DNA of 64,000 nt from Mycobacterium sp. ENV421 (lineage in GTDB: Bacteria > Actinomycetota > Actinomycetes > Mycobacteriales > Mycobacteriaceae). Below, in pieces: positions 17,324 through 26,763 of the stretch. The translations under genes were made by a program, and so were the position numbers. The stretch spans positions 124,001-188,000 of the forward strand of contig NZ_PDHO01000005.1 in the NCBI RefSeq assembly GCF_002887815.1, written 5' to 3'. The notes below the pieces were generated by a model. That model saw only the letters and a program-made list of their open reading frames with translations, ran no database searches and was not told the DNA's origin. The stretch's first letter is position 1. Every line of letters begins with the position of its first letter.

Positions 17324-18528
17324 CTCCGGCGGGTGATCTCGCCGTGGTGCGCCGGGCCGGCCGCATCGCCGCAATTCAGGCCTCGGTTGCCCTTGCCCTG
17401 GTGCTGCTGGTCGTGGGCGGGGTCGTGTTCACGGTCTACGTGCGTGCCCAGAACCGTCAGATCGACGCCGAGTTGCGGACGTTGGCCATGTCGGCTGACG
17501 ACGCCGGCGACCCGCCGCCGGATATGGAACTCGCACTGCGCGAGAACAACGGTGAGGTGTCGGTCAGCGATGGCGGGCAGCCCGGCGTTGCGCTTCTGTC
17601 CGGGCCGGCGGGGTTCGGCGACCTGCAGAACGAGGGGCGCCATTACCGAACGTTCGTCGTGGACCGGCCCGAGGGTCGGGTGGTGGCGATGATGGATCTC
17701 GCCCCCTACCACGCGGGCCGCAACCGTCTGCTGATGTCGGTGGCCTTCGCCGAACTGGCCGGCATCCTGGCATCGATCGCGGTGGTGGTGCTGTTCACCC
17801 GCCGGTCGGTGCGCCCGCTGGCCCAGGCGTTGGCGTTGCAGCGCAGGTTCGTCGCGGACGCGTCGCATGAACTGCGGGCGCCGTTGACGGTGTTGCACAC
17901 CCGAGCCCAGATACTGGCCCAGCGGGCCGGCGCCGCGGACGCTCAGGCGGTCCGCGCCGACGCCGAGGCGCTGGTCGCCGACACCCGGGCGCTCAGCGAC
18001 ATCGTCGACGATCTGCTGGCTTCGGCGACGATGACGGCCGGCGAGTCGCCACGCGACCGGGTCGACCTGGCCTCGGTGGCAAACGACGTCTACCACAGCC
18101 TGTCGCCATACGCCGATGCACTGGGTGTCAGTCTGCGTTACGAAAAGCCAAGCAGTACAGGTTCGTTCGAGATCATCGGCTCCAGTGCTGCATTGCGCCG
18201 GGCGCTCACCGCGCTGGTGGACAACGCCTTGAGTCACGAGCATTCCGGCGGGGTCGTCGACATCCGTCTGAGCCGGCACGGCTCGATGATCAAGGCTGAG
18301 GTCGCCGACGACGGTGTCGGCATCGACCCCGACGCGATGGCCACCCTGTTCACCCGGTTCGCGCGCGGCACCGAGCACACCACACGCACACAGCGACAGT
18401 CGTACGGGATCGGGTTGGCGCTGGTGCGTGAGATCGCCCATGCGCACGGCGGGGAGGTCAGCGTCGAGTCGACCTCCGGGCAGGGCGCAACTTTCACCCT
18501 GACTCTTCCAGCCGCCCCGGTCGGCTAG
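17320..18528 (+). CDS. Membrane sensor histidine kinase
   Basis: A 402-residue kinase: membrane segment about 19-40, an extracytoplasmic region about 41-135, second membrane segment about 136-160, HisKA with His183 in DASHELRAPL, and HATPase with N-box VDNALSHEH, G1 DDGVGID and G2 YGIGLALV. It is the cognate partner of the preceding regulator (four-base overlap). The sensor region has no recognised domain and no Cys-rich or His-rich metal motif, so the signal is open. Its 3' end overlaps the convergent methyltransferase gene by four bases. Confidence 0.92.
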   Translation: MTPAGDLAVVRRAGRIAAIQASVALALVLLVVGGVVFTVYVRAQNRQIDAELRTLAMSADDAGDPPPDMELALRENNGEVSVSDGGQPGVALLSGPAGFGDLQNEGRHYRTFVVDRPEGRVVAMMDLAPYHAGRNRLLMSVAFAELAGILASIAVVVLFTRRSVRPLAQALALQRRFVADASHELRAPLTVLHTRAQILAQRAGAADAQAVRADAEALVADTRALSDIVDDLLASATMTAGESPRDRVDLASVANDVYHSLSPYADALGVSLRYEKPSSTGSFEIIGSSAALRRALTALVDNALSHEHSGGVVDIRLSRHGSMIKAEVADDGVGIDPDAMATLFTRFARGTEHTTRTQRQSYGIGLALVREIAHAHGGEVSVESTSGQGATFTLTLPAAPVG

Positions 18529-19541
18529 CGGGGTGCGCGCGCGTCGATCGCCAGCCGCTCGCCGTCGTGGCGAGACAGCACCAGATCCAGTCGTGATACC
18601 CGGGCGGTGAGCGGATCGCGCAGCCGGATCGCGTCGCGTACGTCGTTGGGCCACAGGTACCGCCACGCCGAGTAGCTGTTGGTCATCTCGTACACGTTGA
18701 ATCCGGCCTCGATGAACGGGCGCAGGACGTCCACCGGTCGCAGCTGCCGGTCGGGCCACCATCGGGGCGAGAGTTCGACGACGATCTCCGCGTCGTCCCG
18801 CAGGGTGCCGATGATGTTGCGCATCCCGGCCAGGACATCGGGTTCGGCGCCCTCCACGTCGATCTTGATCAGCCGCGCCGACGTGATCTCGCGGAACGTG
18901 AGGATCTCCTCGAGCGGCTTGGCCTCGATCGTCGACTCGGCGTGCAGGCCGCGCGACGGCAAGGTGGTCGACATTCCGGCGTTGTTCCGCGGACCGGCGT
19001 ACACGGTCAACGTCCCCGACTTCGCGGCTGCTGCCATGTTCACCTCACGGATGCGATCGCGATGGCCGCTGACATCGACGTTCTGGTGCAGATCGTCGAA
19101 CATTGCCGGCGATGCCTCGACCGCCACGACGCCGCCGTGGGCGCCCACCGGGCCGGCCGCGAGGAGTGAGTAGTAGCCGATGTTGGCGCCGACATCGATG
19201 AAAACATCGCCGTCGCCGAGCCGGCTCGCGATGAACCGGGTCAGGTCCGGCTCCCACTCGTGGAAAACCCATATGTAGGTTGCGATGAGATCAGGCAGCC
19301 GGCACATCATGGTCGCGTCGAAACCGGTGCGTCCCGGCAGCTTCACGGCGTGCCCCAGACGGCCATAGCCGCGCAGCAGCAGTGACAGCGCCGCGAACAC
19401 GGGTATCAGCAACGCGGCCCGGAGCACCCTTTCTGCGCGTGGAACTGCTTGCTTGGGAGTGCCGAGGCGTCGTGCAACGTTGCGCAGACCGCATGCCGTC
19501 GCGACAACCATCAGTTCCAGAGGTGACCGGGTCGAAACCAT
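18525..19541 (-). CDS. FkbM-family SAM methyltransferase
   Basis: A 338-residue protein with a Rossmann methyltransferase core: motif I VFIDVGANIGYYSLLAA, VVAVEASP, and LIKIDVEGAEPDVLAGM, which are FkbM-family signatures. An N-terminal hydrophobic stretch (about residues 40-62, LRAALLIPVFAALSLLL) may anchor it to the membrane. FkbM enzymes O-methylate sugars or polyketides; in mycobacteria they often act on cell-envelope glycans. It has no operon partners here. The start at 19541 is the first ATG/GTG of the frame and an internal start is possible. Confidence 0.82.
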   Translation of the reverse strand: MVSTRSPLELMVVATACGLRNVARRLGTPKQAVPRAERVLRAALLIPVFAALSLLLRGYGRLGHAVKLPGRTGFDATMMCRLPDLIATYIWVFHEWEPDLTRFIASRLGDGDVFIDVGANIGYYSLLAAGPVGAHGGVVAVEASPAMFDDLHQNVDVSGHRDRIREVNMAAAAKSGTLTVYAGPRNNAGMSTTLPSRGLHAESTIEAKPLEEILTFREITSARLIKIDVEGAEPDVLAGMRNIIGTLRDDAEIVVELSPRWWPDRQLRPVDVLRPFIEAGFNVYEMTNSYSAWRYLWPNDVRDAIRLRDPLTARVSRLDLVLSRHDGERLAIDARAPR

Positions 19542-19788
19542 GCGTTACAACTTCATGTCGCATTCTTTGAGCCCACAAAGAACATCCGACCGGCACCGGT
19601 GGCGGGGCATCCGAAGCTGCCAGATCGTGCCAAAGACGCAGATTCCCAAGCATATTCGCTGCGGATTTGCCAGACAACTCACGCCCATCGCTCAGATTAT
19701 TGTCAGCCCCGCCGGACACGGGCCCCACCGCGTGCGGTGCCGGCCCAATTCTTCGAGGTTTCAAAAAACCGGCTGTGAGCATGCAGTC

Positions 19789-20781
19789 ATGGACTCACCC
19801 GGTTCTGCGTTACCTCGCGGCGTGGCTGCATCAGGTGCGGTAGCCGAGACGTCGGCTGCGCGCAGGGGTATGGCGACCGCGGAAAGCCATTGGCAGCGTT
19901 GGACGATGGATATGCAGATCATCGTCACGGACCCCGATGCCCTGGCCGCCGCGCGGTGCGCGGTGGACGCGGAACTCGACGCCATCGACGCTGCGGCCTC
20001 ACGATTCAACCCGGATTCGGAGATCAACGCCCTCACGCGGTCTGGTCGGCCGACGAAGGTCAGTGAACTACTCGCCGAACTGCTCGGCGCCGCGCTGCTG
20101 GCGGCACAGCAGACCGATGGCGACATCGATCCGACGATCGGCGCTCGCCTGATCGATCTCGGCTACAACCGTGACATCGCTGACGTGGATTCGTCTGCGC
20201 CGCTGGCGATGTCGGTCAGTCAGTCGGCTGACTGGTCGATGGTCAGCCTCGACGGTCGAATGGTCGCGGTGCCGCTTGGGGTGGTACTCGACCTGGGGTC
20301 AACGGCCAAGGCGGTCGCCGCTGATCGCTGCGCGGCACAGGCGCACCGGATCACCGGCGCGGGCGTGCTGGTGAATCTGGGCGGCGACATCGCGACAGCC
20401 GGTGATGCTCCCGACGAAGGGTGGCAGGTGCTGGTCTGCGACGGCGACGACCAACCGGCGGCGATGGTCGCGTTGTCGCCGGGCGTGGCATTGGCCACGT
20501 CGAGCACGCTGCGTCGCCGATGGCGGCATGGCAAGCGGGCGATGCACCACATCGTGGACCCGCGGTCCGGGTGGCCGGCGGAGCCGGTGTGGCGCACGGT
20601 CAGCGTCGTCGCTGCAAGCTGTCTGGCGGCCAACACGGTGAGCACCGCGGCGGTGATCCGCGGCTGGCGTGCCGTCGACTGGATCCGGGCACAGCGGTTA
20701 CCCGCTCGGCTGGTGGACAGCGACGGGATCGTGCACACGCTCGGCGGCTGGCCGGCGGAGAATTCGGGTGGGCGGAGATGA
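19789..20781 (+). CDS. apbE: FAD:protein FMN transferase (ApbE family)
   Basis: About 330 residues with the ApbE/Ftp pattern: WTMDMQIIVTD near the start, ASRFNPDSEINAL, DIDPTIGARLIDLGY, LDLGSTAKAVAADRC and VLVNLGGDIATAG (Mg/FAD site). The enzyme attaches FMN covalently to Thr/Ser of target proteins using FAD. There is no lipobox, so it is cytoplasmic or membrane-associated from inside. I chose ATG 19789; ATG 19870 (MATAESHW) is an equally defensible shorter start. The next gene, a ferredoxin, starts inside its stop codon. No FMN-binding-domain target is visible in the window. Confidence 0.85.
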   Translation: MDSPGSALPRGVAASGAVAETSAARRGMATAESHWQRWTMDMQIIVTDPDALAAARCAVDAELDAIDAAASRFNPDSEINALTRSGRPTKVSELLAELLGAALLAAQQTDGDIDPTIGARLIDLGYNRDIADVDSSAPLAMSVSQSADWSMVSLDGRMVAVPLGVVLDLGSTAKAVAADRCAAQAHRITGAGVLVNLGGDIATAGDAPDEGWQVLVCDGDDQPAAMVALSPGVALATSSTLRRRWRHGKRAMHHIVDPRSGWPAEPVWRTVSVVAASCLAANTVSTAAVIRGWRAVDWIRAQRLPARLVDSDGIVHTLGGWPAENSGGRR

Positions 20782-21017
20782 CGGAGAACGCGAGGCAGGC
20801 GACTACGTTGCGGCTGCATATCGATTGGACACGCTGCGACGGGCGCGGGCTGTGCAGCGAACTGCTGCCACAGCTGCTGAGCCGCGACGATTGGGGCTAT
20901 CCGCGCAGCCGCGACAATTCCTGGGAACCAGCCGTGCCCGGGCCGGTGGTGAAGTACGCGCGTCGTGCCGTTGCCCGATGTCCGCGATTGGCCCTGACTC
21001 TGGTCGAGGACGCCTGA
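20778..21017 (+). CDS. Ferredoxin, single cluster (3Fe-4S type)
   Basis: A 79-residue protein with CDGRGLC near residue 20 and RCPRLAL at the C-terminus, i.e. the CxxxxxC ... CP pattern of the small mycobacterial/streptomycete ferredoxins that hold a 3Fe-4S cluster. It starts at ATG 20778, four bases into the end of apbE (ATGA), after GGCGGAG. It should carry electrons for a redox enzyme flavinylated or assisted by ApbE, but the partner is not in the window. Confidence 0.85.
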   Translation: MTENARQATTLRLHIDWTRCDGRGLCSELLPQLLSRDDWGYPRSRDNSWEPAVPGPVVKYARRAVARCPRLALTLVEDA

Positions 21018-21023
21018 GGACGG

Positions 21024-21779
21024 TCACTGCCCGGTTCCCATCCGGTAGCCCACGCCCCGCACGGTCAACACGAACTTCGGTTCGGCGGGGTTGTCGCCGA
21101 GTTTGCGCCGTACGTGCCCGACATGGACGTCGACGAGGTGGTCGTTACCCACCCACGGTTCACCCCAGACCTCGTCGATGAGGTGCCGACGGGTCCAGAC
21201 CACACCGGGCCGGGAGGATAGCGCGGCCAATATGTCGAACTCGGTGCGGGTCAACGAGATCGGCTGTGCGTCGACGAACACCTGACGACTGGCAACGTCA
21301 ATGGAGAGCGGACCGAACACCCGCGGCGGCGATTCGGTATGCGGTTCGCCGGCGGGTACGGCAGGCACTGCCACCGAGCGCGGGCGGCGCAGCATCGCCC
21401 GGATCCTGGCGACCAGTTCCCGGGGGCTGAACGGCTTGGTCACGTAGTCGTCGGCTCCGACCGACAGTCCGACGATGGTGTCGACTTCGGTGTCGCGGGC
21501 GGTCAGCATCACCACGTATGCGTCGGAGAACATCCGCAGCTGGCGGCACACTTCGAGGCCGTCGATGCCCGGCAGGCCGAGGTCGAGTACCACCACATCT
21601 GGATCGACCTGCCGTGCCACGTCCAGCGCCTCGAGCCCGGACAGACACACCGTCACCTCGAAATGCTCGCGTTCCAGATAACTGGCTACCACCTCGGCCA
21701 GCGGCTTCTCGTCGTCCACCACCAGGGCGCGATAACCCGGGTCAGCGTTGTGCGAGGCTGCCTGCGATCTGAGGTCCAT
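21024..21779 (-). CDS. Orphan OmpR-family response regulator
   Basis: A 251-residue regulator: receiver (acidic pair VVDDE, phospho-acceptor in VVVLDLGLPGIDG, Lys in YVTKPFSPRE) and a winged helix ending in TVRGVGYRMG. The start at ATG 21779 gives the receiver a 16-residue leader; the longer frame to 21878 has no support. No kinase gene is adjacent, so it is an orphan or is served by a kinase elsewhere. It converges with the ferredoxin gene with 6 bp between them. Confidence 0.88.
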   Translation of the reverse strand: MDLRSQAASHNADPGYRALVVDDEKPLAEVVASYLEREHFEVTVCLSGLEALDVARQVDPDVVVLDLGLPGIDGLEVCRQLRMFSDAYVVMLTARDTEVDTIVGLSVGADDYVTKPFSPRELVARIRAMLRRPRSVAVPAVPAGEPHTESPPRVFGPLSIDVASRQVFVDAQPISLTRTEFDILAALSSRPGVVWTRRHLIDEVWGEPWVGNDHLVDVHVGHVRRKLGDNPAEPKFVLTVRGVGYRMGTGQ

Positions 21780-21904
21780 GTCTTCATCGTGCCGTGCCGC
21801 CGAGCCGGGTTGGGGTCTTGAGACATTCTTTACCGAACCAACACCGAACACGCCTCGTCCCGGCGCAGCGTGGATCATACCCGGCCTACAGCGCTTCGCC
21901 GTAA

Positions 21905-21997
21905 CAGCTTCTGGCCGCCCGGTTGGTGCGCGGCGAGATCGACGATGCGGAATACCGCCAGCGACTGGCGGTCCTGCACGGTGGGGAACCGCGCTGA
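21905..21997 (+). pseudogene. Remnant of a SHOCT-domain gene
   Basis: Thirty codons after a stop (TAA at 21902) read QLLAARLVRGEIDDAEYRQR and on to a stop; this matches the short C-terminal SHOCT motif (LxxRxxxGEIxxxEYxxR). There is no start codon and no upstream reading frame, so it is the tail of a decayed gene. It sits between the orphan regulator and the Rv2004c-like gene, at the left border of the DosR island. Confidence 0.55.
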
Positions 21998-22055
21998 CGC
22001 TGCTCGTCGCGGTGGCTGAACATCGTGGAAACGTCCAATTGTTCTGCCGGGCAGA

Positions 22056-23513
22056 CTAAACGGCGAGTACGCAGATCTCCTTGGCCCGGGCCACGGAGTG
22101 GGCCTGTGGGCCGGTGGTGTCGACGCGATGTGCGTCCGTCCAGGCGTCGTCGCCGCGATCGGCGATGGCGACGGCGATCTCGGGTGTCACCTGCGACGTG
22201 GTCTGGGTGCGCTCGCTGACTCGGGTGACGGTGGCATCCAGCGGGGCGGTGCACGCGAACTCGATCTCCACCGCGCCGCTGTCGGCGGCCATCCGCCGGG
22301 CCAGTTGGCGGTGGCGGTGGTCGAGCCAGGTGCCGTCGAGTACCACGCTGCGGCCCTCGCACAGCTTCAGGTGAGCTTGGCGGAGCACACTGTCGTAGAC
22401 AGCGTCGACGTTCTCGCGGCTGTACAGGCCGTCGTCGAGCACCCCTGGTACGCCGGCGATCTCGCCACGCCGGACCATGTCGGCGCGTACATCGTCCGTC
22501 GAGATCATCTGAGCGCCGATCTCTTTTGCCAACGACTGCGACAGGGTGGTCTTGCCGGTGCCGGGGCCACCGCCCACCAGGATCAGCCGGACCGCCGCGG
22601 CACGCAGATGGTCCAGGGCGATCTCCAGATGGCGGCGCGCGTCGTCGGCGGCGCCCCCATCCTGCTGGGTGTGGCGGATGCAGTCGACCTTGGCGCGAAC
22701 GACCGCCCGGTAGGCAATGTAGAAGTGGCACAGTGAGTCCGGCGCGTCGTCGCCGGACAGCTCTCGGTAGCGCCGAAGAAACAGGGTGGCCAGATCCGCC
22801 CGGTCCAGGAATTCCAGATCCATCGCCAGGAATGCGGCGTCGTCGATGACGTCGACATAACGCAGGTGGTCGTCGAACTCCAGGCAGTCCAGCAGTGCCG
22901 GTCCTTCCGGCAAGCAGAAGATGTCGTCGGCGCGCAGGTCGGCGTGGCCGTCGACGATCTTGTGGTCGCCGAGTCGCCGGGCGAACAGCACTGCGCGCCC
23001 GGCTATGAATTGATGTGAGAGTCTTGCTATTTCAGCGACCGCATCCGAGTCGACGCCAACCTCGCCGTTCTGGGCGTACCGCTGCAGCTCGACCAGGTTC
23101 TCCTGCCAACGTGCGGCGATCGCGTCCACCCGGCCCTGGGCGTCCACGTCACGTCCGCGAGGAGCCGCGGCATGGAATCGCGAGAGCACCAGCGCGACCG
23201 CCGCGAGCTGATCCTCGACCGGTTCTCCGCGGCGCACCATGGTCGCCAGGCGCCGGTCGTCGGGATGGCGGCGCATGACTATGACGGGTTCGGGGTCCGC
23301 GCCCGGGGCGGTGAAGTGTGCGACGCCGAGGTAGCTGTCGGGTGCCAGGCGGCGGTTGAGCGCCACCTCGCTGGCGCAGGCGTGTTCGCGCTGCTCGAGG
23401 GTGGAGAAGTCGAGGAAATCGTTGACGACGGGCTTCTTGATCTTGTAGGCCCGGTCTCCGATCAAGAACACCATTCCAGTGTGGGTTTCAGCGATCCGCG
23501 GGTGCCATCCCAT
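22056..23513 (-). CDS. Phosphotransferase-like / P-loop kinase fusion (Rv2004c-like)
   Basis: A 485-residue two-part protein. The N-terminal part (about 1-300) looks like an aminoglycoside-phosphotransferase/kinase fold (VVDGHADLRADDIF, LLDCLEFDDHLRYVDVIDD), and the C-terminal part (about 320-485) is a P-loop small-molecule kinase with Walker A GGGPGTGKTTLSQS and the LID-side VVLDGTWLDHRHR. This is the architecture of Rv2004c, a DosR-regulon member. I chose ATG 23513 with GGCGAGG upstream. Two DosR-like boxes lie 39-72 bp upstream. The substrate is unknown. Confidence 0.87.
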   Translation of the reverse strand: MGWHPRIAETHTGMVFLIGDRAYKIKKPVVNDFLDFSTLEQREHACASEVALNRRLAPDSYLGVAHFTAPGADPEPVIVMRRHPDDRRLATMVRRGEPVEDQLAAVALVLSRFHAAAPRGRDVDAQGRVDAIAARWQENLVELQRYAQNGEVGVDSDAVAEIARLSHQFIAGRAVLFARRLGDHKIVDGHADLRADDIFCLPEGPALLDCLEFDDHLRYVDVIDDAAFLAMDLEFLDRADLATLFLRRYRELSGDDAPDSLCHFYIAYRAVVRAKVDCIRHTQQDGGAADDARRHLEIALDHLRAAAVRLILVGGGPGTGKTTLSQSLAKEIGAQMISTDDVRADMVRRGEIAGVPGVLDDGLYSRENVDAVYDSVLRQAHLKLCEGRSVVLDGTWLDHRHRQLARRMAADSGAVEIEFACTAPLDATVTRVSERTQTTSQVTPEIAVAIADRGDDAWTDAHRVDTTGPQAHSVARAKEICVLAV

Positions 23514-23550
23514 ACTGTCATCCTCGCCTCCCGGCCCCGGCGAACACAGC

Positions 23551-23585
23551 GGTACTCGGGCCACTGCGTGTGGGTGCAAGGTCCC
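23551..23585 (-). promoter_or_regulatory. Tandem DosR-box-like pair for the Rv2004c-like gene
   Basis: Cores GGTACTCGGGCCAC (23551-23564) and, read on the minus strand, GGGACCTTGCACCC (23572-23585) fit GGGACYNNNGNCCC, the core of the DosR consensus TTSGGGACTWWAGTCCCSAA. Their starts are 21 bp apart, two helical turns. They lie upstream of the minus-strand start at 23513. Confidence 0.65.
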
Positions 23586-23607
23586 TCCCCGCAGAGCACA
23601 AAGGCCT

Positions 23608-23642
23608 TCAAGCTAGGTCCCCAGCCAGATGACTTCCGGCCC
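23608..23642 (+). promoter_or_regulatory. Tandem DosR-box-like pair for the first acg-like gene
   Basis: Cores TCAAGCTAGGTCCC (23608-23621; minus strand GGGACCTAGCTTGA, good left half only) and ATGACTTCCGGCCC (23629-23642) have starts 21 bp apart, 58-92 bp upstream of the start at 23700. With the pair at 23551-23585 they make a divergent control region with four boxes. Confidence 0.6.
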
Positions 23643-23699
23643 CTGGCGCGCGCGCCGAACGGACATAGGGTTGTCGCAGACAGAAGGCGGTGATTGCCG

Positions 23700-24683
23700 A
23701 TGGTCATGTCGACGCTCGATCCCCAGGTGATCGCGAACGCGGTGGAGTTGGCGTGCCGGGCGCCCTCGGTGCACAACAGCCAACCGTGGCGGTGGGTCGC
23801 GCAAGGGCCTTCGCTGAAACTCTTTCTCGACGCCGACCGGGTGCCGCACGCCACGGACCGGTCCGGCCGGGAGGCCGTCATCAGTTGCGGCGCCGTGCTC
23901 GATCATCTGCGGGTGGCCGTCGCCGCCGCAGGCTGGCAGGCGATCATCGCGCGGTTTCCCAATCCGAACGAACCCGAGCACCTGGCGACCATCGATTTCA
24001 GTCCGTTGGAGTTCGTCACCGACGCTGTCCGCAGTCGCGCGGACGCGATCCTGGCCCGCCGCACCGACCGGCTGCCGTTGGCGCCGCCGCCGGACTGGAC
24101 GTCCTTCGAGTCGGTGCTGCGAGCCACGATCGATACCGACCGCGTGGCGATTCGGGTGCTGCCTGAGTCGGTGCGTCCGCAGTTGGCCCAGGCCTCGCGG
24201 CTGACCGAGTCGCTGCGCCGCTACGACGCCTCGTATCACGCTGAATTGGCCTGGTGGACAGCCCCGTACGAGGTATCTGACGGTGTACCGCACAGCAGCC
24301 TGGTGTCGGTCACCGAGCGTGATCGGGTCGATGTCGCCCGGGTATTTCCGGCGGCCGAGCACGCCGACCGGCGTCCAGAGGTCGATCAGGACCGCTCAAC
24401 GATCCTGGTGCTCACCACGTTCGGTGATTCGCGCCGCGACGCCCTGGACTGTGGCGAGGTGCTCTCCGATGTGCTGCTCGAGGCAACCCTGGCGGGCTTG
24501 GCCACCTGCACGCTGACCCACATGACGGAGTTGGCGGCCAGCCGAGACGTGGTCCGTGCGCTCACCGGCACCGAGGACGATCCGCAACTGCTGATCCGCA
24601 TCGGGCTGGCGCCGGTGATCGCGCCGTCACCCCCTGCCACGCCACGCCGGCCGCTGTCGGACGTGCTCGAATTTCGCGGCTGA
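23700..24683 (+). CDS. Acg-family nitroreductase-fold protein (Rv3131/Rv2032-like)
   Basis: A 327-residue protein of the Acg family: N-terminal [15 protein letters not shown], central [12 protein letters not shown], and C-terminal [20 protein letters not shown] are family signatures. Members bind FMN in a nitroreductase-like dimer and are strongly induced by DosR in M. tuberculosis; enzymatic activity has not been clear for Acg itself. I chose ATG 23700 because AAGGCGG lies nine bases upstream. It is followed after 37 bp by the Rv2030c-like gene and PfkB, probably one operon, and preceded by paired DosR-like boxes. Confidence 0.9.
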   Translation: MVMSTLDPQVIANAVELACRAPSVHNSQPWRWVAQGPSLKLFLDADRVPHATDRSGREAVISCGAVLDHLRVAVAAAGWQAIIARFPNPNEPEHLATIDFSPLEFVTDAVRSRADAILARRTDRLPLAPPPDWTSFESVLRATIDTDRVAIRVLPESVRPQLAQASRLTESLRRYDASYHAELAWWTAPYEVSDGVPHSSLVSVTERDRVDVARVFPAAEHADRRPEVDQDRSTILVLTTFGDSRRDALDCGEVLSDVLLEATLAGLATCTLTHMTELAASRDVVRALTGTEDDPQLLIRIGLAPVIAPSPPATPRRPLSDVLEFRG

Positions 24684-24720
24684 ACCTTCGGTATCGGCCA
24701 CAGGACGAACGGAGCAGATC

Positions 24721-26763
24721 ATGACCACCGCGCCCACGACACCGCCGCAACATCCGCGACGTGTCTTCCGGGATCGGCGAGAAGCCGGTCGGGTTCTGGC
24801 CCACCTGTTGGACGGCTACCGCGGCCGGGGCGGCATTGTGGTGCTCGGGCTGGCTCGCGGCGGCGTGCCGGTGGCCTGGGAGGTTGCGGCCGCACTTGGC
24901 GCTCCGCTGGATGCCTTCATCGTGCGCAAGCTCGGCGCACCTGGCCACACCGAATTCGCGATGGGTGCGCTGGCGTCGGGCGGGCGGGTGGTGGTCAACG
25001 ACGACGTCATCCGTGCGTTGCGGGTGACACCGCAGGAATTGCGCGACGCCACCGAGCGGGAAGCCCGCGAACTCGCTCGGCGCGAAGGCGCCTACCGTGG
25101 CGGACGTCCACCGCTGAACGTGACGGGCAAGACGGTGATCCTCGTCGACGACGGCCTGGCCACCGGGGCGAGCATGCTCGCCGCCGTCCAGGCCTTGCGG
25201 GAGATGGAACCCGCCGAGATCGTGGTCGCCGTTCCAGCGGCGCCGCAATCGACCTGCCGCGAATTCGCCTCTCTGGTGGACGATCTCGTCTGTGCGTCGA
25301 TGCCCACCCCGTTCTTGGCGGTCGGCGAGTCGTTCTGGAACTTCGAGCAGGTCAGTGACACCGAGGTGCGGGATCTGCTGGCCACTCCGACCACCGGCAT
25401 CGGCACCGCGCGGTTGCGCATCGCGGAAACTCCCGCTGAGGTGATCGGCCGCTGCGCGGTCGGCGCCCCCTCGGGCGTGCCGCCGCGGGAAGCGCTGGAG
25501 GAGATGGTCGGTGATGCGCGGGTGGTGCTGATCGGGGAGAGCTCCCACGGCACCCGCGAGTTCTACGAAGCGCGCGCCGAAATCACCAAATGGCTGATCG
25601 AGGAGAAGGGCTTCTGCGCGGTGGCGGTTGAAGCCGACTGGCCAGACGCCTACCGGGTCAACCGGTATGTCCGCGGCCGCGGCGACGACCACACGGCCGA
25701 GAGTGCGTTGAAGGGGTTCGAGCGATTTCCCGCCTGGATGTGGCGCAACACCACCGTCCGGGACTTCACGGCCTGGCTGCATGCCCACAACACCCAGTGC
25801 CGCAACGACGGCCGGCGCGAAGCCGGCTTTTACGGACTGGATCTCTACAGTCTGCATCGCTCGATGCAGGAGGTGATCGACTACCTGGACAACGTCGACC
25901 CGGTCGCGGCGCAGCGGGCGCGAGAGCGCTACGCCTGCTTCGATCATGCCGGCGGAGACGACGGTCAGGCATACGGGTACGCCGCCGCGTTCGGTGCGGG
26001 GATGTCCTGTGAGGCGGAGGTTGTCGAGCAATTGGTCGAACTGCAGCGCACGGGGCTGCAGTACGCGCGCCGCGACGGACTTCTCGCCGAAGACGAACTG
26101 TTTTATGCGCAGCAGAATGCACAGACCGTTCGCAACGCGGAGGTCTACTACCGCTCGATGTTCGGGAGCCGGGTGTCGTCGTGGAATCTGCGCGACCAGC
26201 ACATGTTCCAGACGTTGAGAGCGTTGCGCGCGCATCTGCATCAACGCAATGGTGAGCCGGCCCGAATCGTGGTGTGGGCCCACAACTCCCATGTCGGTGA
26301 CGCCCGGGCAACAGAGGTGGGCGCCGACGGGCAGCTGACCCTGGGGCAGCTGGTACGGGAGGGGTACGGCGAGCAGGCGCTGCTGATCGGATTCACCACC
26401 TACTCGGGCACGGTGACCGCCGCGAGTGAATGGGGCGCCCTGGCCGAGCGGAAGGTGGTTCGCCCCGCGCTCAACGGCAGTGTCGAGGAACTGCTGCACG
26501 AGGTCGACCGACCGGAGTTCCTGGTGTCGCCGCTCATCAGTCGGGAAGCGGCCGGCCCACTGGACACGGTGCGCCTCGGCCGGGCGATCGGGGTGATCTA
26601 TCAACCCGCCACCGAACGGCAGAGTCACTACTACCACGTGCGGCCGGGCGAACAGTTCGACGCGATCATTCACATCGACCGAACAACGGCACTGGAACCG
26701 TTGGAGCTCAACAGTGTCTGGGTCGCGGCGCAGACACCCGAGACCTACCCGACCGGCCTGTGA
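24721..26763 (+). CDS. Phosphoribosyltransferase-erythromycin esterase-like fusion (Rv2030c-like)
   Basis: A 680-residue fusion. Residues about 1-225 are a type I phosphoribosyltransferase with the PRPP motif [14 protein letters not shown]; residues about 245-680 are an erythromycin-esterase-like domain ([54 protein letters not shown]). Length and architecture match Rv2030c (681 aa), which lies beside pfkB, hspX and acg in the M. tuberculosis DosR regulon; here acg-like and pfkB flank it in the same way, but hspX is absent. Its stop overlaps the pfkB start (GTGA). Natural substrates of both domains are unknown. Confidence 0.9.
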   Translation: MTTAPTTPPQHPRRVFRDRREAGRVLAHLLDGYRGRGGIVVLGLARGGVPVAWEVAAALGAPLDAFIVRKLGAPGHTEFAMGALASGGRVVVNDDVIRALRVTPQELRDATEREARELARREGAYRGGRPPLNVTGKTVILVDDGLATGASMLAAVQALREMEPAEIVVAVPAAPQSTCREFASLVDDLVCASMPTPFLAVGESFWNFEQVSDTEVRDLLATPTTGIGTARLRIAETPAEVIGRCAVGAPSGVPPREALEEMVGDARVVLIGESSHGTREFYEARAEITKWLIEEKGFCAVAVEADWPDAYRVNRYVRGRGDDHTAESALKGFERFPAWMWRNTTVRDFTAWLHAHNTQCRNDGRREAGFYGLDLYSLHRSMQEVIDYLDNVDPVAAQRARERYACFDHAGGDDGQAYGYAAAFGAGMSCEAEVVEQLVELQRTGLQYARRDGLLAEDELFYAQQNAQTVRNAEVYYRSMFGSRVSSWNLRDQHMFQTLRALRAHLHQRNGEPARIVVWAHNSHVGDARATEVGADGQLTLGQLVREGYGEQALLIGFTTYSGTVTAASEWGALAERKVVRPALNGSVEELLHEVDRPEFLVSPLISREAAGPLDTVRLGRAIGVIYQPATERQSHYYHVRPGEQFDAIIHIDRTTALEPLELNSVWVAAQTPETYPTGL

